In this document: positions 6,542 to 9,307 of the stretch, piece after piece
Layout of the letters: every line of letters starts with the position of its first letter
Numbering within the stretch: the first letter of the stretch is position 1
Source: Candidatus Aegiribacteria sp.
GTDB taxonomy: Bacteria > Fermentibacterota > Fermentibacteria > Fermentibacterales > JCC-6
Direction of reading: 5' to 3'
DNA: 9,307 nt
Assembly: GCA_030642525.1 (NCBI GenBank)
Contig: DAOWNO010000053.1
Location: forward strand, 1-9,307
Notes under the pieces: generated by a model
Seen by the model: the letters and a program-made list of their open reading frames with translations, nothing else
Databases searched by the model: none
What the model was told of the DNA's origin: nothing
Position numbers and translations under genes: made by a program

Positions 6542-7972
6542 ATGAATCTTTACAACAGTCTTACGCGAGGGAAGGAGAAATTTACTCCTCTCAATCCGCC
6601 TAATGTCGGAGTTTATGTCTGTGGTCCAACGGTATACAGCCACAGTCATCTTGGACATGCGAAAAGCTATGTGTCTTTTGATATTCTTGTCCGCTACCTT
6701 CGACATCTAGGTTATAATGTGCGTTACATACAGAATATTACAGATGTTGGTCATCTTACAGATGATGCCGATGCCGGTTTCGACAAAGTCGAGCTGCAGG
6801 CCAGAATTGAAAAACTTGAGCCTATGGAACTGACCGAGAAGTACACGAAATCGTACTTTGATGACATGGACGCGCTTGGAATACTAAGACCTGACGTGTC
6901 ACCCAGGGCTTCAGGGCATATCCCCGAGCAGATAGAACTGATAAAGAAGCTTATTGAGAACGGGCATGCTTACGAGAAAGATGGTTCTGTCTACTATTCT
7001 GTTGCCAGCTTCCCTGAGTATGGAAAGCTTTCAGGCAGGAAAATCGGTGACCTTGTAGCGGGAGCCAGAGTAACAGTAGACAAGAGGAAGAGAGATCCAA
7101 AGGATTTCGCTCTCTGGAAGAAATCAGGGAAGGATCACATTCTTAAATGGAATTCCCCCTGGGGTTGGGGGTATCCAGGATGGCATATCGAGTGTTCCGC
7201 GATGTCCATGCGCTACATAGGAGAAACGCTGGATATACATGGCGGAGGCCTTGAAAATATCTTTCCTCATCATGAATCGGAAATTGCCCAGAGCGAGGGA
7301 GCTAACGGGAAACAGTTCGCACGGATGTGGCTCCACAATAATATGGTCACTGTTGATGGGCAGAAGATGGGTAAAAGTCTGGGCAACTTCACTCTGCTGA
7401 AGGATATCTTTAAAAAGTTTGATCCCATGGTTGTCCGGCTGTATATTCTCAGAAGCCACTACCGGAGTCCGCTCGATTTCTCCGATCAGGGTCTTGAATC
7501 GGCGCGAAGCGGCTTTGAGCGGCTGACCGCATTCAGCGCGAGACTGAGAAGCGCTCTTGCAGTTGTCGATGGAAGACCATCACCTGAAGCAGTATCTCTT
7601 GTTGAAAAAACAGCGGCTGATTTCATTAAGGCGATGGACGACGATATCAACACACCGGGAGCTCTGGCGGCGGTTTTCGATATGGTCCGTTCCGGGAATG
7701 CCCTGCTTGACTCGGAGGATACTCCTGCTGACAGAGTTCTCTTCAGGAAAACTATGGATGAGCTTTCCGGAGATATCCTGGGGCTTGACCTGAAGAAAAT
7801 TGATTCCGGTTCTCATGTTGAAGAGCTTTGCGGTGTTCTCGCGGAAACACGAAGTGTTCTGAGAGATAAAAAACTTTTTAAGGCCGCGGACCTCATGCGT
7901 GAGCAACTGAACAAGATAGGCTACACCGCGAAGGATCTTCCGGACGGAAAAAGCGAAATCAGAAAACGCTGA
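6542..7972 (+). CDS. cysS: Cysteinyl-tRNA synthetase
   Basis: This 476-residue protein has normal length for the class I enzyme that charges tRNA-Cys. The N-terminus carries VYVCGPTVY (24-32), with the first zinc ligand C27, and HIGH as HLGH (36-39). The other expected zinc ligands are C218 (HIECSA), H243 and E247 (FPHHESEIAQ). GWGYPGWHIECS and DIHGGGLENIFPHH are family signatures. The KMSKS loop reads KMGKS (275-279), followed by LGNF, a Ser-to-Gly variant. Residues about 350-440 (AMDDDINTPGALAAVFDM) belong to the DALR-type anticodon region, and a short basic tail ends the protein. The ATG at 6542 has AAAGGTG at 6528-6534 with 7 nt spacing and lies 13 bp after trpS. It is the last gene of the co-directional run. 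Confidence 0.97.
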   Translation: MNLYNSLTRGKEKFTPLNPPNVGVYVCGPTVYSHSHLGHAKSYVSFDILVRYLRHLGYNVRYIQNITDVGHLTDDADAGFDKVELQARIEKLEPMELTEKYTKSYFDDMDALGILRPDVSPRASGHIPEQIELIKKLIENGHAYEKDGSVYYSVASFPEYGKLSGRKIGDLVAGARVTVDKRKRDPKDFALWKKSGKDHILKWNSPWGWGYPGWHIECSAMSMRYIGETLDIHGGGLENIFPHHESEIAQSEGANGKQFARMWLHNNMVTVDGQKMGKSLGNFTLLKDIFKKFDPMVVRLYILRSHYRSPLDFSDQGLESARSGFERLTAFSARLRSALAVVDGRPSPEAVSLVEKTAADFIKAMDDDINTPGALAAVFDMVRSGNALLDSEDTPADRVLFRKTMDELSGDILGLDLKKIDSGSHVEELCGVLAETRSVLRDKKLFKAADLMREQLNKIGYTAKDLPDGKSEIRKR

Positions 7973-8064
7973 TCAGCCGGAATGCTGATATCTGGAACCT
8001 GACACCGAAAAATCAACATTATACTGTTATGGTTTTGTTTCAGAAACTGAATGAGAATCTGCTT
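7973..8064. other. Convergent intergenic gap without a clear terminator
   Basis: This 92-bp gap lies between cysS and the convergent minus-strand gene. It holds short inverted repeats only: ATCAGC/GCTGAT at 7972-7989, overlapping the cysS stop, and an A/T-rich TTCAG-AAA-CTGAA element near 8040-8052. None is followed by a T-run on either strand, so no Rho-independent terminator can be called. No RNA gene or ORF is seen. Confidence 0.5.
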
Positions 8065-8355
8065 TTACTGCAGAGAATCAAGAACCCGCTGAAGAAGAGT
8101 TTTTTCATCGCTGATATTTTCTATGTTTATGTGCAGTGCTGAAAGAGCGTCAATGTATGCCCTTATTATCGTTGCTTTTGTTATTCTCTGTAATCTATGT
8201 TCGTTATCACGGTTTTGAGTTATAGTGCGCGCAATTCTGGTCAGCAGCTCCTCCTGGTCGGGTCTGACCGGTACAGTCAGTCTGACTGAAGGTTCTGAAT
8301 GCTCCTGTATGTCTGAGATATTTGAAATGAAATCCGTTCTTTTTTTTACTTTCAT
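8065..8355 (-). CDS. Small protein resembling a ribbon-helix-helix DNA-binding regulator
   Basis: The protein has 96 residues. The start is the ATG at 8355-8353, because a perfect GGAGG (plus-strand CCTCC, 8361-8365) lies 5 nt upstream; the ATG at 8391 would add 12 residues without such a site. After a polar N-terminus come a short strand, SVRLTVPV (23-30), and a long helix, RPDQEELLTRIARTITQN (31-48). Then RITKATIIRAYIDAL (57-71) and a C-terminal helix, DEKTLLQRVLDSL (83-95), follow. A basic strand, helix, then 'R-x-TKATIIRAYIDAL' helix is the layout of MetJ/Arc/CopG-type regulators, although the link between helices is longer than in the minimal fold. Such proteins bind operators as dimers. 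It diverges from the pilM locus across a repeat-rich region, so it may control its own gene and the pilus genes. The fold assignment is inference; no named family is recognised. Confidence 0.62.
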   Translation of the reverse strand: MKVKKRTDFISNISDIQEHSEPSVRLTVPVRPDQEELLTRIARTITQNRDNEHRLQRITKATIIRAYIDALSALHINIENISDEKTLLQRVLDSLQ

Positions 8356-8372
8356 ACAAACCTCCGAACGGG

Positions 8373-8401
8373 AAGATATTCCATTTGACATTGCGAGTCA
8401 A
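8373..8401 (-). promoter_or_regulatory. Candidate sigma-70 promoter for the minus-strand regulator gene
   Basis: Read on the minus strand, TTGACT (8401-8396) and TATCTT (8378-8373) are separated by exactly 17 nt. They match the -35 and -10 consensus at 5/6 and 4/6 positions. The predicted start site near 8366 leaves a short leader containing the GGAGG site. It is a pattern match only. Confidence 0.42.
8385..8401. promoter_or_regulatory. Dyad TTGAC-N7-GTCAA, possible operator
   Basis: A perfect 5-bp inverted repeat, with arms at 8385-8389 and 8397-8401, is centred at 8393 in the divergent control region. It is made by the two oppositely facing -35-like boxes, so it may be only a by-product of them. 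It is also well placed to bind a dimeric regulator such as the adjacent ribbon-helix-helix-like protein. Confidence 0.35.
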
Positions 8402-8413
8402 CCTAAGTATGAA
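8385..8413 (+). promoter_or_regulatory. Candidate divergent promoter P1 toward the pilus locus
   Basis: A perfect TTGACA at 8385-8390 is followed after 17 nt by TATGAA at 8408-8413 (4/6 match). Its -35 lies within the spacer of the minus-strand promoter and the reverse is also true, so the two could not be occupied at once. The -10 is weak. Confidence 0.35.
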
Positions 8414-8414
8414 T

Positions 8415-8486
8415 TTCCATAGTTCCATAGTTATGAAGTTAGGGTATTGACGCAGAGTCTGAAAGGTTGTAAAGTTCCAATAGTTA
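8415..8486 (+). repeat. Repeated TTCCATAG boxes (two in tandem, one imperfect copy)
   Basis: TTCCATAG occurs twice head to tail with no spacer (8415-8422 and 8423-8430). A copy with one inserted A, TTCCAATAG, occurs at 8475-8483. The longer match is GTTCCATAGTTA (8422-8433) against GTTCCAATAGTTA (8474-8486). The copies flank and overlap candidate promoter P2, so they could be regulator sites. Chance is possible in A/T-rich DNA. Confidence 0.5.
8447..8475 (+). promoter_or_regulatory. Candidate promoter P2 for the small ORF-pilM transcript
   Basis: TTGACG (8447-8452, 5/6 match) and TAAAGT (8470-8475, 4/6 match) are spaced by 17 nt, and the start of transcription would fall near 8482. This gives a leader of about 35 nt before the small ORF at 8518. 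The -10 end overlaps the third TTCCA-type repeat. It is a pattern match only. Confidence 0.38.
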
Positions 8487-8517
8487 GAAATTGCAGGGAC
8501 TTGTAGAGGTTAGATGA

Positions 8518-8622
8518 ATGAATAATATTAAATCTGTGAATATTTGTATTGTAGAGGAAAGATTTGATCAGTTGAAGTATTATATTAAACAGGCGGACAA
8601 CTACCTGAGGAAGGGAAGATAA
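8518..8622 (+). CDS. Small 34-aa ORF translationally coupled to pilM
   Basis: ATG at 8518 opens 34 codons ending in TAA at 8620-8622, and the last A is the first base of the pilM ATG (TAATG). AGAGG at 8505-8509 gives a ribosome site with 8 nt spacing. The peptide begins MNNIKSVNICIVEERF and ends KQADNYLRKGR; it is charged and would form a mostly amphipathic helix, with no membrane segment. Codon thirds are more A/T-rich than in the neighbouring genes, which may reflect its leader position. It could be a real small protein, or a leader cistron whose translation feeds ribosomes to pilM. I do not recognise the peptide. Support comes only from the ribosome site and the exact stop-start junction. 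Confidence 0.5.
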   Translation: MNNIKSVNICIVEERFDQLKYYIKQADNYLRKGR

Positions 8623-9307
8623 TGTTCATCTTCGGAAAATCAGGCGGGGGAACTGTTGGTCTTGATATCGGCAGCCATTCGATCAAAGTAGTACAACTGA
8701 CAGGATCAAGTAAATCTGTAACCCTGTCGAGTTATGCTATGCAGGAGCTATCTCCTGGTACGATTGTCGATGGTGAGGTCGTAAACCGTGAACACCTGAT
8801 AGATACTGTTCATGATGTCGTAAGACAGGCAGGTATTAAAACCAGTAGCAAAAACATCCATAGTGCTGTATCCGGAAGAAGTGTGATAGTCCGAAGGATA
8901 CCAATGGAAAAAATGTCAGAACAGGAAGCCCGGCAGGCTATCCAGTGGGAAGCTGAACAGCATATCCCATTCAGGATCGATGAAGTCAGCCTTGATTTCA
9001 AGATAATCAATCCCGAGATATCTCCGGGACAGATGGAGGTGCTTCTGGTCGCGGCAAAGAAAGAAGTAGTCGACCTTCATCGTGGTATATTGCAGGGTGC
9101 CGGACTGAGACCATCAACAATAGAACTCGAGCAGTTTTCATTGCAGAGGGTTTACCAGCATGCTTACAGGCCGGCCGGTGATGAATGTGTTACAATCCTG
9201 AACATCGGTGCCGAGGTTACGAACATGGTTGTCGTTCGTGAGGGGCTTCCCAGTTTCAACCGCGATCTTTCGATAGGCGGATCGAGATTTGTTGAAGCGT
9301 TGCAGAG
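8622..9307 (+). CDS. pilM: Type IV pilus assembly protein PilM, 3' partial
   Basis: The first 228 residues are present; the full family length is about 350. PilM is a cytoplasmic actin-like ATPase-fold protein that binds the N-terminal tail of PilN at the inner membrane and links the pilus motor to the PilNOPQ alignment complex. The first phosphate loop is VGLDIGSHSIKVVQL (12-26). The segment SGRSVIVRRIPMEKMSEQEA and then QWEAEQHIPF (108-117) is the characteristic PilM insert region, and the second nucleotide loop is LNIGAEVTNMVVV (193-205), followed by NRDLSIGG (213-220). The start ATG at 8622 has GAGGAAGG at 8607-8614 with 7 nt spacing, and overlaps the stop of the 34-aa ORF by one base. 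The gene runs off the right edge. Related proteins act in type II secretion, but the N-terminal sequence fits PilM best. Confidence 0.94.
   Translation, partial: MFIFGKSGGGTVGLDIGSHSIKVVQLTGSSKSVTLSSYAMQELSPGTIVDGEVVNREHLIDTVHDVVRQAGIKTSSKNIHSAVSGRSVIVRRIPMEKMSEQEARQAIQWEAEQHIPFRIDEVSLDFKIINPEISPGQMEVLLVAAKKEVVDLHRGILQGAGLRPSTIELEQFSLQRVYQHAYRPAGDECVTILNIGAEVTNMVVVREGLPSFNRDLSIGGSRFVEALQ

Noticed and set aside
7124..7459. Minus-strand ORF of 111 codons inside cysS
   Set aside because: It is antisense to well-conserved CysRS sequence, has no recognisable domain and no clear ribosome site.
7972..7989. Hairpin ATCAGC/GCTGAT at the cysS stop as a terminator
   Set aside because: It has only 6 bp, no following T-run, and overlaps the stop codon.
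8356..8391. Longer start for the minus-strand regulator
   Set aside because: It would run through the GGAGG site and the -10-like box; the ATG at 8355 has ideal spacing.
8207..8428. Second minus-strand ORF of 73 codons over the regulator
   Set aside because: It is a frame-shifted shadow of the regulator gene and lacks a ribosome site.
8447..8517. c-di-GMP (GEMM-like) riboswitch upstream of the pilus genes
   Set aside because: A short GACGCAGAGTC stretch recalls part of the GEMM core, but the other conserved blocks and stems are not visible in the right order.

Overview
The window reads as bacterial chromosome of moderate GC from an uncultivated-type bacterium. Evidence: Shine-Dalgarno sites, ATG and TTG starts, short or overlapping gene junctions, and core housekeeping genes (trpS, cysS, pilM). 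A HEAT-repeat SpoIIE phosphatase, a GH57 enzyme, a SAM hydrolase, a TrpRS with a probable Fe-S motif and a type IV pilus gene would suit a deep-branching or FCB-type lineage. I cannot name the phylum from sequence alone. No mobile element, CRISPR array, tRNA or rRNA is visible.

Region 1 (1-7972) is one tight co-directional run of eight genes: a HEAT-repeat/SpoIIE-type phosphatase (5' end off the window), a SAM hydrolase (DUF62/SAM_HAT), a GH57 protein, a 66-aa four-cysteine protein, a sugar-nucleotide transferase with a beta-helix tail, an AmgK-like sugar kinase, tryptophanyl-tRNA synthetase and cysteinyl-tRNA synthetase. Gaps run from -8 to +22 bp, which suggests one operon whose promoter lies left of the window. 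The kinase and nucleotidyltransferase overlap by 4 bp and look like a sugar to sugar-1-phosphate to NDP-sugar salvage module, resembling AmgK/MurU of peptidoglycan recycling.

Region 2 (7973-8064) is a short convergent gap with no convincing terminator.

Region 3 (8065-8621) has a minus-strand gene for a 96-aa protein that resembles a ribbon-helix-helix regulator. It diverges from a pilus locus across a control region with overlapping divergent promoter-like elements, a TTGAC-N7-GTCAA dyad and repeated TTCCATAG boxes. A 34-codon ORF, not previously listed because of its size, sits directly before pilM and is joined to it by a TAATG junction.

Region 4 (8622-9307) is the 5' part of pilM, cut by the window edge, probably the first large gene of a type IV pilus pilMNOPQ-like operon.
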